From positions 6,882,001-6,946,000 of the forward strand of contig NZ_BHZC01000001.1 in assembly GCF_003865135.1 (NCBI RefSeq): a DNA stretch of 64,000 nucleotides, given 5' to 3'. The notes under the pieces are model-generated. The model worked only from the letters and a program-made list of their open reading frames with translations, did not search any database and was not told the DNA's origin. Position numbers and translations under genes: made by a program. The stretch's first letter is position 1. Each line of letters begins with the position of its first letter. This stretch comes from Streptomyces chrestomyceticus JCM 4735 (lineage in GTDB: Bacteria > Actinomycetota > Actinomycetes > Streptomycetales > Streptomycetaceae). Below, piece after piece: positions 1 to 8,194 of the stretch.

Positions 1-1
1 C

Positions 2-286
2 TTCGGCCTGTGCATCATGATCGGCTACTACCTGGCGTTCACCGCGCGCCGGGTGGACGCCGGAGCGCAGGACAACGACGAGGCCGAGGTCTCCGACGAC
101 GCCGGCGAGCTGGGCTTCTTCAGCCCGCACAGTTGGCAGCCGCTGTCCCTGGGCGTCGGCGGCGCGCTGGCCTTCCTGGGCGTGGTCTTCGGCTGGTGGC
201 TGCTGTACTTCTCGGCCCCGGTCATCCTGATCGGCCTGTTCGGCTGGGTCTTCGAGTACTACCGCGGCGAGAACCGCACGCAGTAA
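2..286 (+). CDS. ctaF: Cytochrome c oxidase subunit IV, actinobacterial type (CtaF), 3' part
   Basis: Only the last 94 codons are present, because the reading frame is already open at the window edge. The visible part has a hydrophobic stretch at the left end, a short acidic loop, and two further membrane segments (around GGALAFLGVVFGWWLLYF and APVILIGLFGWVF), ending in a short charged tail. This matches the small fourth subunit of the actinobacterial aa3 oxidase, which sits in the cytoplasmic membrane with CtaC/CtaD/CtaE and forms a supercomplex with the qcrCAB-encoded bc complex found 2-6 kb downstream. The strong terminator that follows suggests it ends a ctaC-ctaD-ctaF operon. The assignment rests on topology and context, since the N-terminus is not visible. 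Confidence 0.85.
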   Translation, partial: FGLCIMIGYYLAFTARRVDAGAQDNDEAEVSDDAGELGFFSPHSWQPLSLGVGGALAFLGVVFGWWLLYFSAPVILIGLFGWVFEYYRGENRTQ

Positions 287-303
287 CGGCGGCTCCCGTA
301 CAC

Positions 304-348
304 CGGGCGGGCCCGGACACCTCTCCAGGTGTCCGGGCCCGCCCGTTT
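304..348 (+). terminator. Rho-independent terminator after ctaF
   Basis: A perfect 19-bp stem (304-322 with 327-345) closes on a 4-nt CTCC loop and is followed by TTT. It lies 18 nt after the ctaF stop codon and separates ctaF from the next gene. Confidence 0.9.
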
Positions 349-396
349 GCAGTCCTCCAGCGCGCCGCGGCCGGGGGATTTTCCTACTTTGGGGTC

Positions 397-1671
397 ATGA
401 GCCACAGACCACGACACCGGACGGCGCTCGGCTGCGCCTTCCTGCTGGCGCCCCTGGCGGCAGGCGCCACCGCCTGCGGCGGTTCGTCGTCGGACCCGCT
501 CTCGGCCGCGCCGTACGACGCCGCCGGGCAGATCTCGGCCAACGCGCCGGAAGACGGCCACAAGGCGGACCCGGACAAGCCACTGGAGGTCTCCACCACC
601 GGTGACGAGGCCCGGATCACGGACGTGACCGCCACCGACGCCTCCGGCCGCTACATCAGGGGCGAACTGGCCGCCGACGGCCGGCAGTGGCGCACCACCG
701 TCCCGCTGGCCGCCGGCACCCGCTACACCGTGCGGGTGAGCACCGAGGACGAGGACGGCGCGCCGGGCCGCAAGGTCCTCCAGATCGACACCAAGGACAC
801 CGGCGACCGGGTGAACGTCACGCTCGGGCCCGAGAACGGCACGTACGGGGTCGGCCAGCCCGTCACCGCGGCGCTCAGCAAGCCCGTCAAGGACCCCAAG
901 GCCAGGGCGATCGTGGAAGGCGCCCTCAAGGTCCGCTCCACGCCGCGCGTGGAGGGCTCCTGGCACTGGGTCGACAGCAAGACGCTGCACTTCCGCCCGC
1001 GCGAGTACTGGCCCACGCACGCCGACATCGAGGTGCGCAGCAACCTGGAGGGCCTGAAGATCACCGGCGGGCTGTACGGGGGCGCCGCCAAGCCGGTGAA
1101 GCTGCGCACGGGGGACCGGGTGGAGGCCGTCACGGACGCCGCGGCGCACACCATGACGGTCACCCGCAACGGCGAGGAGATCAACACGATCCCCGTCACC
1201 ACCGGCAAGCCCGGCTACTCCACCCGCAACGGCACCAAGGTCGTCCTGGGCAAGGAGGGCTTCGTCCGGATGCGGGGGGAGAGCATCGGCATCCCGTCGG
1301 GCAGCTCGGACTCCTACGACCTGCCGGTCTACTGGGCCACCCGGGTGACCTGGAGCGGCGAGTACGTGCACGCGGCGCCCTGGTCCGTGGGGTCGCAGGG
1401 CGCCGACAACGTCAGCCACGGCTGCACCGGCATGTCCACCGACAACGCCAAGTGGTTCTTCGACACCGTGCGGGTCGGCGACATCGTCAAGGTCGTCAAC
1501 AGCGGCGGCGAGACCATGACGCCGTTCGACAACGGCTTCGGCGACTGGAACATGCCGTGGAAGCAGTGGCGCGAGGGCAGCGCGCTGGACAAGAACAAGC
1601 CCAGCACCACAGGCGAGCAGGATCAGCGGCCGGGACCCGAGAATGCCGCCCGGCTGCGCCCGCAGGTCTGA
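397..1671 (+). CDS. L,D-transpeptidase lipoprotein (YkuD fold, Ig-like N-terminal domains)
   Basis: This 424-residue exported protein probably makes 3-3 cross-links in peptidoglycan. The N-terminus has basic residues, a hydrophobic core and a Cys at residue 27 in a loose lipobox (ATAC), so it should be a membrane-anchored lipoprotein. Residues about 45-240 resemble the two immunoglobulin-like domains of mycobacterial LdtMt2. The catalytic YkuD domain follows, with the motif SHGCTGMS placing the nucleophile at Cys343, and an upstream conserved His at about 325 in YVHAAPWSVGSQG. The ATG at 397 is chosen because it directly precedes the signal peptide; the open frame extends further upstream without coding character. 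The gene stands alone between the ctaF terminator and a convergent receiver-like gene. Confidence 0.9.
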   Translation: MSHRPRHRTALGCAFLLAPLAAGATACGGSSSDPLSAAPYDAAGQISANAPEDGHKADPDKPLEVSTTGDEARITDVTATDASGRYIRGELAADGRQWRTTVPLAAGTRYTVRVSTEDEDGAPGRKVLQIDTKDTGDRVNVTLGPENGTYGVGQPVTAALSKPVKDPKARAIVEGALKVRSTPRVEGSWHWVDSKTLHFRPREYWPTHADIEVRSNLEGLKITGGLYGGAAKPVKLRTGDRVEAVTDAAAHTMTVTRNGEEINTIPVTTGKPGYSTRNGTKVVLGKEGFVRMRGESIGIPSGSSDSYDLPVYWATRVTWSGEYVHAAPWSVGSQGADNVSHGCTGMSTDNAKWFFDTVRVGDIVKVVNSGGETMTPFDNGFGDWNMPWKQWREGSALDKNKPSTTGEQDQRPGPENAARLRPQV

Positions 1672-1702
1672 AGGCCCCTCAGAAGGGCCCTCAGGAGGCC
1701 GC

Positions 1703-2104
1703 TCATGCCTCCGTGAGCAGCCTGCGGCGCAGCAGCCCGGCCAGGGCGTCCGTGAACTCCACGGGGTCCACAGGGTGCGTCACGGCGGCGTCCGCGCGGC
1801 TCCAGGTCGCCAGCCAGGCGTCCTGCGGGCGGCCGATGAGCAGCAGCACCGGCGGGCAGCGGAAGATCTCGTCCTTGATCTGCCGGCAGACGCCCATACC
1901 GCCCGCGGGCGCCGTCTCGCCGTCCAGGACGCACGCGTCGATGCCGCCCTGTTCCAGGGCCGCCAGGACGGCGGGCAGGGTCGCGCACTCCACGATCTCC
2001 ACCGGCGGCACGTCGGCGGCGGGCCGCCGGCCCGTCGCGAGCCGTACCTGTTCGCGGGTGTCGGCGTTGTCGCTGTAGACCAGCACCGTGGCAGTCGCCT
2101 GCAT
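1703..2104 (-). CDS. Atypical response-regulator receiver-like protein
   Basis: This 133-residue single-domain protein resembles CheY-like receivers, with an alternating beta/alpha pattern: TVLVYSDN at the N-terminus, DACVLDGET in the middle and PVLLLIGRP near residue 88. Asp61 lies where the phosphoacceptor would be, and Asp12 could belong to the acidic pocket. The invariant Lys near the C-terminus seems replaced by His110 (VTHPVDP). There is no output domain and no histidine kinase nearby. It is convergent with the L,D-transpeptidase gene and divergent from ctaE. It may be a stand-alone receiver working by protein-protein contact or a pseudo-receiver; the function is not known from sequence. 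Confidence 0.7.
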   Translation of the reverse strand: MQATATVLVYSDNADTREQVRLATGRRPAADVPPVEIVECATLPAVLAALEQGGIDACVLDGETAPAGGMGVCRQIKDEIFRCPPVLLLIGRPQDAWLATWSRADAAVTHPVDPVEFTDALAGLLRRRLLTEA

Positions 2105-2402
2105 CGTTCCTCCACGCTTCTCGGCGGTACGGCTTCGGGCGGGGCTTCACCCGGACGCCGCCGGGAAGTGCCTCCAGCGCGGATGCTACTGCCCGTACGG
2201 CGGCACGCAGGAGGGTTCGGCACGATCCAAGATCTGGCCGACGGGCCGTCAGGACTGGTCGGAGCGGGGGCACGGGGCCGTACGGCGGGCCCCGGGTCCT
2301 CCCTTCGGGCGACTGCCGGTGTGGGCCGTACGAGCAGGGCATACGCCCTTGACACACCGAACGGCACCCCCCGGAGTGAGGGCGGGATAAGCGACCGACA
2401 TA
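2105..2402. other. Divergent intergenic region upstream of ctaE
   Basis: This 298-bp stretch separates the divergent receiver-like gene and ctaE. It holds a TTGACA hexamer at 2349-2354 that could be a -35 element for ctaE, but I see no good TANNNT box at 16-18 nt from it. The region ends in the palindrome listed separately. No coding signal is apparent. Confidence 0.5.
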
Positions 2403-2412
2403 ATGTCGGTCG
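2392..2412. promoter_or_regulatory. Perfect 21-bp palindrome overlapping the ctaE start codon
   Basis: CGACCGACAT and its exact reverse complement flank a single central A at 2402, so the ATG of ctaE at 2403 lies inside the right arm. It could be a protein operator or an RNA hairpin covering the start codon. No regulator can be named from sequence. Confidence 0.6.
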
Positions 2413-3023
2413 TGGCGACAGCAACGACAGTAGAAACCGGGCACGCGCACCCGTCGGTCAATCGGCCGAACCTCACCAGCGTCGGAACCATCATCTGGCT
2501 GAGTTCCGAGCTGATGTTCTTCGCGGCCCTCTTCGCGATGTACTTCACCCTTCGATCGGTGACCGGGACCGAGTATTGGAAGGAATCCGCCGATGCGCTG
2601 AATCTTCCGTTCTCCGCGACGAACACCACGATCCTGGTGCTCAGCTCCCTGACCTGCCAGCTCGGCGTGTTCGCGGCCGAGCGCGGCGATGTCAAGAAGC
2701 TCCGGACCTGGTTCGTGGTCACCTTCATCATGGGTGCGATCTTCATCGGCGGTCAGGTCTTCGAGTACACCGATCTGGTCAAGGAAGAGGGCCTCTCGCT
2801 CTCGTCTGGCCCGTACGGCTCGGTGTTCTACCTGACCACCGGCTTCCACGGACTGCACGTGACAGGCGGCCTGATCGCCTTCCTGCTGGTCCTGGGCAGG
2901 ACGTACGCGGCCAAGAGGTTCACCCACGAACAGGCCACCGCGGCCATCGTCGTGTCCTACTACTGGCACTTCGTCGATGTCGTCTGGATCGGCCTCTTCG
3001 CCACGATCTACCTGATCCGCTGA
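2403..3023 (+). CDS. ctaE: Cytochrome c oxidase subunit III
   Basis: This 206-residue integral membrane protein is the heme-copper oxidase subunit III in the short actinobacterial form with five predicted helices. It shows [16 protein letters not shown] in the first helix, the FHGLHVTGG motif and the C-terminal [11 protein letters not shown] motif, all typical of the family. It belongs to the aa3 oxidase, which receives electrons from the bc complex encoded immediately downstream, and ctaE-qcrCAB is a standard actinobacterial arrangement. The ATG at 2403 is the only reasonable start. No clear Shine-Dalgarno precedes it and it sits inside a palindrome, so translation or transcription may be unusually controlled. 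Confidence 0.96.
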   Translation: MSVVATATTVETGHAHPSVNRPNLTSVGTIIWLSSELMFFAALFAMYFTLRSVTGTEYWKESADALNLPFSATNTTILVLSSLTCQLGVFAAERGDVKKLRTWFVVTFIMGAIFIGGQVFEYTDLVKEEGLSLSSGPYGSVFYLTTGFHGLHVTGGLIAFLLVLGRTYAAKRFTHEQATAAIVVSYYWHFVDVVWIGLFATIYLIR

Positions 3024-3102
3024 CCGGTCACGCACCGCGACCGCGCATCAGACAGACATAGCCAAAGCATCGACGCAGAAGATCCTGACACCGGGGTAAT
3101 CC

Positions 3103-3912
3103 GTGAAAAAGCTCTCCGCACGACGGCGCCATCCGCTGGCGGCGCTCGTCGTCCTACTCTTCGCGCTGGCGGTCACTGGGGGGCTGTACGCCGCGTTCGC
3201 GCCTGCGGACAAGGCTCAGGCCGATGACACCGCCCAGTCTCTTGCCATCAAGGAGGGCAAGAAGCTCTTCGCCGTCGGCTGCGCAAGCTGCCACGGCACC
3301 GGCGGTCAGGGCACCTCCGACGGCCCGAGCCTGGTCGGCGTGGGCGCCGCCGCCGTCGACTTCCAGGTCGGTACCGGCCGGATGCCGGCGCAGCAGCCCG
3401 GCGCCCAGGTGCCGCGGAAGAAGAACATCTACAGCCAGGCCGAGATCGACCAGCTCGCGGCGTACGTCGCGTCGCTGGGTGCCGGTCCCAGCGTGCCGGG
3501 CAAGGAGCAGTACAGCAAGGACGGCGCGGACATCGCCAAGGGCGGTGAGCTGTTCCGTACGAACTGCGCGCAGTGCCACAACTTCACCGGTAAGGGCGGC
3601 GCCCTGACCAACGGCAAGTTCGCACCGACGCTCGAAGGCGTGGACCCGAAGCACATCTACGAGGCCATGGAGACCGGCCCGCAGAACATGCCTTCCTTCG
3701 GTGACGGTTCGCTGTCCCCGCAGAACAAGAAGGACATCGTGTCCTACCTCGGCGCGGTCAACAGCGACGACACCCCCAGCCCCGGTGGTCTGGGCCTGGG
3801 CGGTCTCGGCCCGGTCAGTGAGGGCCTCTTCGGTTGGATCGCCGGCCTGGGCGCGCTGATCGCGGTCGCCATCTGGGTCGCAGCCCGGACTACGAAGGCC
3901 AAGAAGTCATGA
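3103..3912 (+). CDS. qcrC: Diheme cytochrome c subunit of the cytochrome bc1 complex
   Basis: The 269-residue protein has an N-terminal hydrophobic segment (about residues 13-30) and two class I cytochrome c domains with heme-attachment motifs CASCH at 60-64 and CAQCH at 155-159. A C-terminal membrane helix (GWIAGLGALIAVAIWVAA) anchors it with the heme domains on the outer face. In actinobacteria this diheme subunit replaces soluble cytochrome c and wires the bc complex directly to the aa3 oxidase. The GTG start at 3103 follows a modest GGGG ribosome site. The stop codon overlaps the qcrA start (ATGA), indicating coupled translation. Confidence 0.96.
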   Translation: MKKLSARRRHPLAALVVLLFALAVTGGLYAAFAPADKAQADDTAQSLAIKEGKKLFAVGCASCHGTGGQGTSDGPSLVGVGAAAVDFQVGTGRMPAQQPGAQVPRKKNIYSQAEIDQLAAYVASLGAGPSVPGKEQYSKDGADIAKGGELFRTNCAQCHNFTGKGGALTNGKFAPTLEGVDPKHIYEAMETGPQNMPSFGDGSLSPQNKKDIVSYLGAVNSDDTPSPGGLGLGGLGPVSEGLFGWIAGLGALIAVAIWVAARTTKAKKS

Positions 3913-4973
3913 GTGAGACTGGACGACACGAAGACGTGCCAGAAAAGAACCTCCCCGGTGAGCGGGACACGGCTCACGGCGGCGCGGTCGAGCCGGCGGA
4001 CAACCCGTTCGCCGACCCGGGGCTGCCGCCCCACGAGCCCCGCATCCAGGACATCGACGAGCGGGCCGCCAAGCGCTCCGAGCGCGCGGTCGCCTTCCTC
4101 TTCACCCTGTCGATGCTCGCGACGGTCGGCTTCATCGCCGCCTACGTGATCTTCCCGGTCGACGAGATCACCTATATCTGGCCGTTCGGCCACGTCAGCG
4201 CGCTGAACTTCTGGCTCGGCCTGACGCTCGGTGTGGCGCTCTTCTGCATCGGCGCCGGCGCGGTCCACTGGGCCCGCACGCTGATGTCGGACGAGGAGGT
4301 CGCCGACGACCGGCACCCGATCGAGGCGGCCCCCGAGGTCAAGGCCAAGGTCATGGAGGACTTCCGCGCAGGCGCGAAGGAATCCGCGATCGGCCGCCGC
4401 AAGCTGGTCCGCAACACCATGTTCGGCGCGCTGGCCCTGGTGCCGCTCTCCGGTGTGGTGCTGCTGCGCGACCTCGGTCCGCTGCCGGAGAAGAAGCTCC
4501 GCACGACCGGCTGGAAGAAGGGCATCCGCCTCGTCAACCAGTCGACCAACCTCCCGCTGCGTCCCGAGGACATCGCGGTCGGCTCGCTGACCTTCGCCAA
4601 GCCCGAGGGCCTGGAGGAGGACGACCACGAGTTCAACCAGAAGATCGCCAAGGACGCCCTGATGCTCGTGCGGATCCAGCCGCAGAACATCAAGGACAAG
4701 CGGGAACTGGACTGGTCGCACGAGGGCATCGTCGCCTACTCGAAGATCTGCACCCACGTGGGCTGCCCGATCAGCCTCTACGAGCAGCAGACGCACCACG
4801 TGCTGTGCCCCTGCCACCAGTCGACCTTCGACCTGGCCGACGGCGGCCGGGTCATCTTCGGCCCGGCCGGCCACGCCCTGCCGCAGCTGCACATCACGGT
4901 CAAGGACGGCTTCCTCGAAGCCGTCAGCGACTTCGCGGAGCCCGTCGGCCCGAGCTTCTGGGAGCGCGGATGA
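3909..4973 (+). CDS. qcrA: Rieske iron-sulfur subunit of the cytochrome bc1 complex
   Basis: The 354-residue protein has a charged cytoplasmic N-terminus, three hydrophobic helices between about residues 55 and 190 (the actinobacterial arrangement, against one in mitochondria), and a C-terminal Rieske domain. The [2Fe-2S] ligands are visible as CTHVGC (Cys281, His283) and CPCH (Cys300, His303), with Cys286 and Cys302 positioned for the stabilising disulfide. It passes electrons from menaquinol to the heme c domains of QcrC. The start at 3909 is chosen because ATG overlaps the qcrC stop by 4 bp. The 3' end overlaps qcrB in the same way. Confidence 0.96.
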   Translation: MSETGRHEDVPEKNLPGERDTAHGGAVEPADNPFADPGLPPHEPRIQDIDERAAKRSERAVAFLFTLSMLATVGFIAAYVIFPVDEITYIWPFGHVSALNFWLGLTLGVALFCIGAGAVHWARTLMSDEEVADDRHPIEAAPEVKAKVMEDFRAGAKESAIGRRKLVRNTMFGALALVPLSGVVLLRDLGPLPEKKLRTTGWKKGIRLVNQSTNLPLRPEDIAVGSLTFAKPEGLEEDDHEFNQKIAKDALMLVRIQPQNIKDKRELDWSHEGIVAYSKICTHVGCPISLYEQQTHHVLCPCHQSTFDLADGGRVIFGPAGHALPQLHITVKDGFLEAVSDFAEPVGPSFWERG

Positions 4974-6607
4974 GTAACGAGACGAGCGCGACCACCACGC
5001 GCCGCGGCCAGGCGCCGCGGGGTGAGCGGATCGCCGACTGGGCGGACGGCCGGCTGGGCATCTACAGCCTCGCCAAGGCCAACATGCGCAAGATCTTCCC
5101 GGACCACTGGTCCTTCATGCTGGGCGAGATCTGCCTCTACAGCTTCATCATCATCATCCTGACCGGCGTCTACCTGACGCTGTTCTTCCACCCGAGCATG
5201 GCCGAGGTGACCTACCACGGCTCGTACGTGCCCATGCACGGGATCCGGATGACGCAGGCGTTCGAGTCGACGCTGGACATCAGCTTCGACGTGCGCGGCG
5301 GTCTGCTCATCCGGCAGATCCACCACTGGGCGGCCCTGGTCTTCCTGGGCGCCATGATGGTGCACATGATGCGGGTGTTCTTCACCGGCGCCTTCCGCAA
5401 GCCGCGCGAGGTCAACTGGCTGTTCGGCTTCCTGCTGCTGGTGCTCGGCATGTTCACCGGCTTCACCGGCTACTCGCTGCCGGACGACCTGCTCTCCGGC
5501 ACCGGCGTCCGGTTCATCGAGGGTGTCATCCTGGCGATGCCGCTGGTCGGCTCGTACCTGCAGATGTTCATCTTCGGCGGGGAGTTCCCGGGGCACGACA
5601 TCATCCCGAGGTTCTTCACGGTGCACGTCCTGCTGCTGCCCGGCATCATGCTGGGTCTGCTGGTGGCGCACCTGATCCTGGTCTTCTACCACAAGCACAC
5701 GCAGTTCCCGGGTGCCGGCAAGACCAACAAGAACGTCGTCGGCATGCCGCTGCTGCCGGTCTACATGGCCAAGGCCGGAGGCTTCTTCTTCCTGGTCTTC
5801 GGCGTGATCTCGGTGATCGCGGCGGTCGCCAGCATCAACCCGGTGTGGGCCATCGGCCCGTACCGGCCCGACCAGGTGTCCACCGGCGCCCAGCCCGACT
5901 GGTACATGGGCTTCGCCGAGGGTCTGGTCCGTGTGATGCCCGGCTGGGAGTGGGACATCTGGGGCCACACCATCAACTTCGGTGTGCTGATCCCGATCCT
6001 CATCTTCCCGCTGGTGCTGGTGGCGATCGCGGTCTACCCGTTCGTCGAGTCCTGGGTCACCGGCGACAAGCGCGAGCACCACATCCTGGACCGCCCGCGC
6101 AACGCCCCGACCCGTACCGGCTTCGGCGTGGCGTGGCTGACCGCCTACCTCATCATGCTGATCGGCGGCGGCAACGACCTGTGGGCCACCCACTTCCACC
6201 TGTCGCTGAACTCGCTGACCTGGTTCGTCCGGATCGGCTTCTTCGTCGGCCCGGTGCTGGCCTTCATCGTCACCAAGCGGATCTGCCTGGGCCTCCAGCG
6301 CCGCGACCGCGACAAGGTGCTGCACGGACGCGAGTCCGGCATCATCAAGCGGCTGCCGCACGGTGAGTTCATCGAGGTGCACGAGCCGCTCAACCAGGAG
6401 CAGCTCCACACCCTCACCCAGCACGAGCAGCCCAAGCCGTTCGAGATCGGCCCCGAGGTCGACGAGAACGGTGTCGAGCGGAAGGTCAAGCGGACGACCA
6501 AGCTCCGCGCCAAGCTCTCCAAGGGCTACTACGGCGAGGACAACGTCATCCCGAAGCCGACCCCGGAGGAGTACAAGGAGATCACCAGCGGCCACGGCCA
6601 CCACTGA
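4970..6607 (+). CDS. qcrB: Cytochrome b subunit of the cytochrome bc1 complex
   Basis: This 545-residue protein is the membrane core of the bc complex and holds the two b hemes and the quinol sites. Helices and heme-ligand His residues are seen in IHHWAALVFLGAMMVHMMRV and FFTVHVLLLPGIMLGLLVAHL, and the PDWYMGF stretch corresponds to the family PEWY-type quinol-site motif. A charged C-terminal extension of about 100 residues is typical of actinobacterial QcrB. The ATG at 4970 overlaps the qcrA stop codon (ATGA). It is the last gene of the ctaE-qcrCAB run, followed by a hairpin. QcrB is the target of telacebec-type inhibitors in mycobacteria. Confidence 0.97.
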   Translation: MSNETSATTTRRGQAPRGERIADWADGRLGIYSLAKANMRKIFPDHWSFMLGEICLYSFIIIILTGVYLTLFFHPSMAEVTYHGSYVPMHGIRMTQAFESTLDISFDVRGGLLIRQIHHWAALVFLGAMMVHMMRVFFTGAFRKPREVNWLFGFLLLVLGMFTGFTGYSLPDDLLSGTGVRFIEGVILAMPLVGSYLQMFIFGGEFPGHDIIPRFFTVHVLLLPGIMLGLLVAHLILVFYHKHTQFPGAGKTNKNVVGMPLLPVYMAKAGGFFFLVFGVISVIAAVASINPVWAIGPYRPDQVSTGAQPDWYMGFAEGLVRVMPGWEWDIWGHTINFGVLIPILIFPLVLVAIAVYPFVESWVTGDKREHHILDRPRNAPTRTGFGVAWLTAYLIMLIGGGNDLWATHFHLSLNSLTWFVRIGFFVGPVLAFIVTKRICLGLQRRDRDKVLHGRESGIIKRLPHGEFIEVHEPLNQEQLHTLTQHEQPKPFEIGPEVDENGVERKVKRTTKLRAKLSKGYYGEDNVIPKPTPEEYKEITSGHGHH

Positions 6608-6656
6608 TCCCCGCCGTGTGACCCACGGCAGTACCCCCGCGTAAGTACGCCACCCA

Positions 6657-6688
6657 GAGGGCCCCTCCAGACAATGGACGGGGCCCTC
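6657..6688 (+). terminator. Hairpin after qcrB
   Basis: A 9-bp GC stem, GAGGGCCCC at 6657-6665 with GGGGCCCTC at 6680-6688, lies 50 nt after the qcrB stop. TCCA/TGGA can extend it with one bulge. There is no T-tract, so it is an I-shaped terminator candidate of the kind common in Streptomyces. Confidence 0.6.
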
Positions 6689-6752
6689 CGGCATGTCCGG
6701 CCGCCGGATAGGGTTTCGGCACCAGCAGGACACGAATCCAGGAGTGTGGACC

Positions 6753-7817
6753 ATGAACGTTGCGACCCCGAACGGCGGCGACAGCGTGGCGGTCCGCACC
6801 TGGCCGGGCGTACTGGACGCACTCCTCCAGGGCCGCGACCTGAGCGCCGACGACACCGCGTGGGCGATGGACCGGATCATGCGCGGCGAGGCCACCGACG
6901 CGCAGATCGCGGGGTTCGCGGTGGCGCTGCGCGCCAAGGGCGAGACGGTCGCCGAGATCACCGGTCTGGTCCGGGCGATGTACGCGCACGCCAACCTCAT
7001 CGAGGTGCCGGGCCCGAGCGTGGACATCGTCGGCACCGGCGGCGACGGCGCCAAGACCGTCAACATCTCCACGATGTCCTCGATCGTGGTGGCCGGCACC
7101 GGCGCGAAGGTCGTCAAGCACGGCAACCGCGCCGCCTCGTCGGCCAGCGGCGCCTCCGACGTGCTGGAGAAGCTGGGCGTCAACCTGGACCTGACCCCGC
7201 GCCGGGTCGTCGAGGTCGCCGAGGAGGCCGGCATCACCTTCTGCTTCGCGGTCAAGTTCCACCCGTCGCTGCGGCACGTGGCGCCCGCCCGGCGCGAACT
7301 GGGCATCCGTACGACGTTCAACGTGCTGGGCCCGCTGACCAACCCGGCGAAGGTACGGGCGCAGGCCACCGGCGTCGCCGACGCGCGGATGGCGCCGATC
7401 CTGGCCGGGGTGCTGGCCGAACGCGGCTCCAGCGCGCTGGTCTTCCGGGGCGACGACGGGCTGGACGAACTGACGACCACCGCCACGTCGAAGGTCTGGG
7501 TCGTCCGGGACGGCGGCGTACGCGAGGAGACCTTCGACCCTCGGGACGTAGGGATCGACCTGGTGCCCGTGGAGGCGCTGCGCGGCGCCGACGCCTCGTA
7601 CAACGCGGATGTGGCGCGCCGCCTGCTGGGCGGCGAGACCGGCCCGGTGCGGGACGCGGTGCTGCTCAACTCGGCGGCGGCGCTGGTGGCCCTGGAGCCG
7701 ACCGCGGCGCCGCTGAACGAGCAGATCGCGGCGGGCATCGAGCGGGCCGCCGAGGCCGTCGACTCGGGGGCGGCCCGCCGGGCGCTGGAGCGGTGGGTGG
7801 CGGCCAGCAACGCGTGA
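6753..7817 (+). CDS. trpD: Anthranilate phosphoribosyltransferase
   Basis: The 354-residue enzyme transfers phosphoribose from PRPP to anthranilate in the second step of tryptophan synthesis. Family motifs are clear: [14 protein letters not shown] for PRPP binding at about residues 92-105, [18 protein letters not shown] for anthranilate and phosphate binding, and [10 protein letters not shown]. The ATG at 6753 is chosen over an in-frame upstream ATG at 6693 because a GGAG site precedes it at 6741-6744. The gene is monocistronic between two hairpins and lies next to qcrB, as in M. tuberculosis (Rv2192c). A second tryptophan gene, the trpEG fusion, is 28 kb downstream. Confidence 0.95.
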   Translation: MNVATPNGGDSVAVRTWPGVLDALLQGRDLSADDTAWAMDRIMRGEATDAQIAGFAVALRAKGETVAEITGLVRAMYAHANLIEVPGPSVDIVGTGGDGAKTVNISTMSSIVVAGTGAKVVKHGNRAASSASGASDVLEKLGVNLDLTPRRVVEVAEEAGITFCFAVKFHPSLRHVAPARRELGIRTTFNVLGPLTNPAKVRAQATGVADARMAPILAGVLAERGSSALVFRGDDGLDELTTTATSKVWVVRDGGVREETFDPRDVGIDLVPVEALRGADASYNADVARRLLGGETGPVRDAVLLNSAAALVALEPTAAPLNEQIAAGIERAAEAVDSGAARRALERWVAASNA

Positions 7818-7839
7818 CGGCGCGGGGCGTGTGCGGCGG

Positions 7840-7866
7840 GGCCCGGTCCGGGATACGGACCGGGCC
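7840..7866 (+). terminator. Hairpin terminator after trpD
   Basis: GGCCCGGTCCG at 7840-7850 pairs perfectly with CGGACCGGGCC at 7856-7866 around a GGATA loop, and the stem is followed by TTGCG. It isolates trpD from the riboswitch-controlled gene downstream. Confidence 0.75.
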
Positions 7867-7902
7867 TTGCGCGTTCCCGATCGTGTGGCATGATTCTGCC
7901 CA

Positions 7903-8022
7903 GGTCACGAGTGACAGCGACTACGGCCCCGGCCCGCTGTCCGGCAACCCTCCGTCCGTGGCGGGGTGCCCCGGGTGATGACCAGGTCGCAGGCAGCGAG
8001 GTCTGCGGCAAGCGCGGATCCC
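7903..8022 (+). promoter_or_regulatory. SAM-IV riboswitch
   Basis: The aptamer is recognised from the actinobacterial SAM-IV pattern. P1 is formed by GGTCA (7903-7907) with TGACC (7979-7983). The core holds GAGTGACAGCGA, CTGTCCGGCAACCCTCC and GGGGTGCCCCGGGTGATGA. After P1, the SAM-IV-specific extension contains GGCAAGCGCGGATCC (about 8007-8021). SAM-IV RNAs usually switch genes of sulfur and methionine metabolism off when S-adenosylmethionine is plentiful. It lies about 170 nt upstream of the class V aminotransferase gene, with a hairpin in between that could be the expression platform. Confidence 0.9.
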
Positions 8023-8079
8023 TCGTGCCAGGGATCCTGGTCCTTGAGGGAGATCTCCCGTGTCGCAGCGAATGCGTTA

Positions 8080-8098
8080 GGGCCGTTCGGCCCCGTTT
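8080..8098 (+). terminator. Putative riboswitch expression-platform hairpin
   Basis: The palindrome GGGCCGTTCGGCCC (8080-8093) is followed by CGTTTTC. It lies between the SAM-IV aptamer and the coding region, where a SAM-dependent intrinsic terminator would be expected. I did not find an unambiguous antiterminator pairing by eye. Confidence 0.5.
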
Positions 8099-8194
8099 TC
8101 CGCACCCCCTTTTTTCTTTCACCGCTGCCGGTCCGGCCCCGCTTCGGCGTGTGGGCCCCGCAGCGAAGTCACCCTGCTTCCACGGGAGTTCGCC

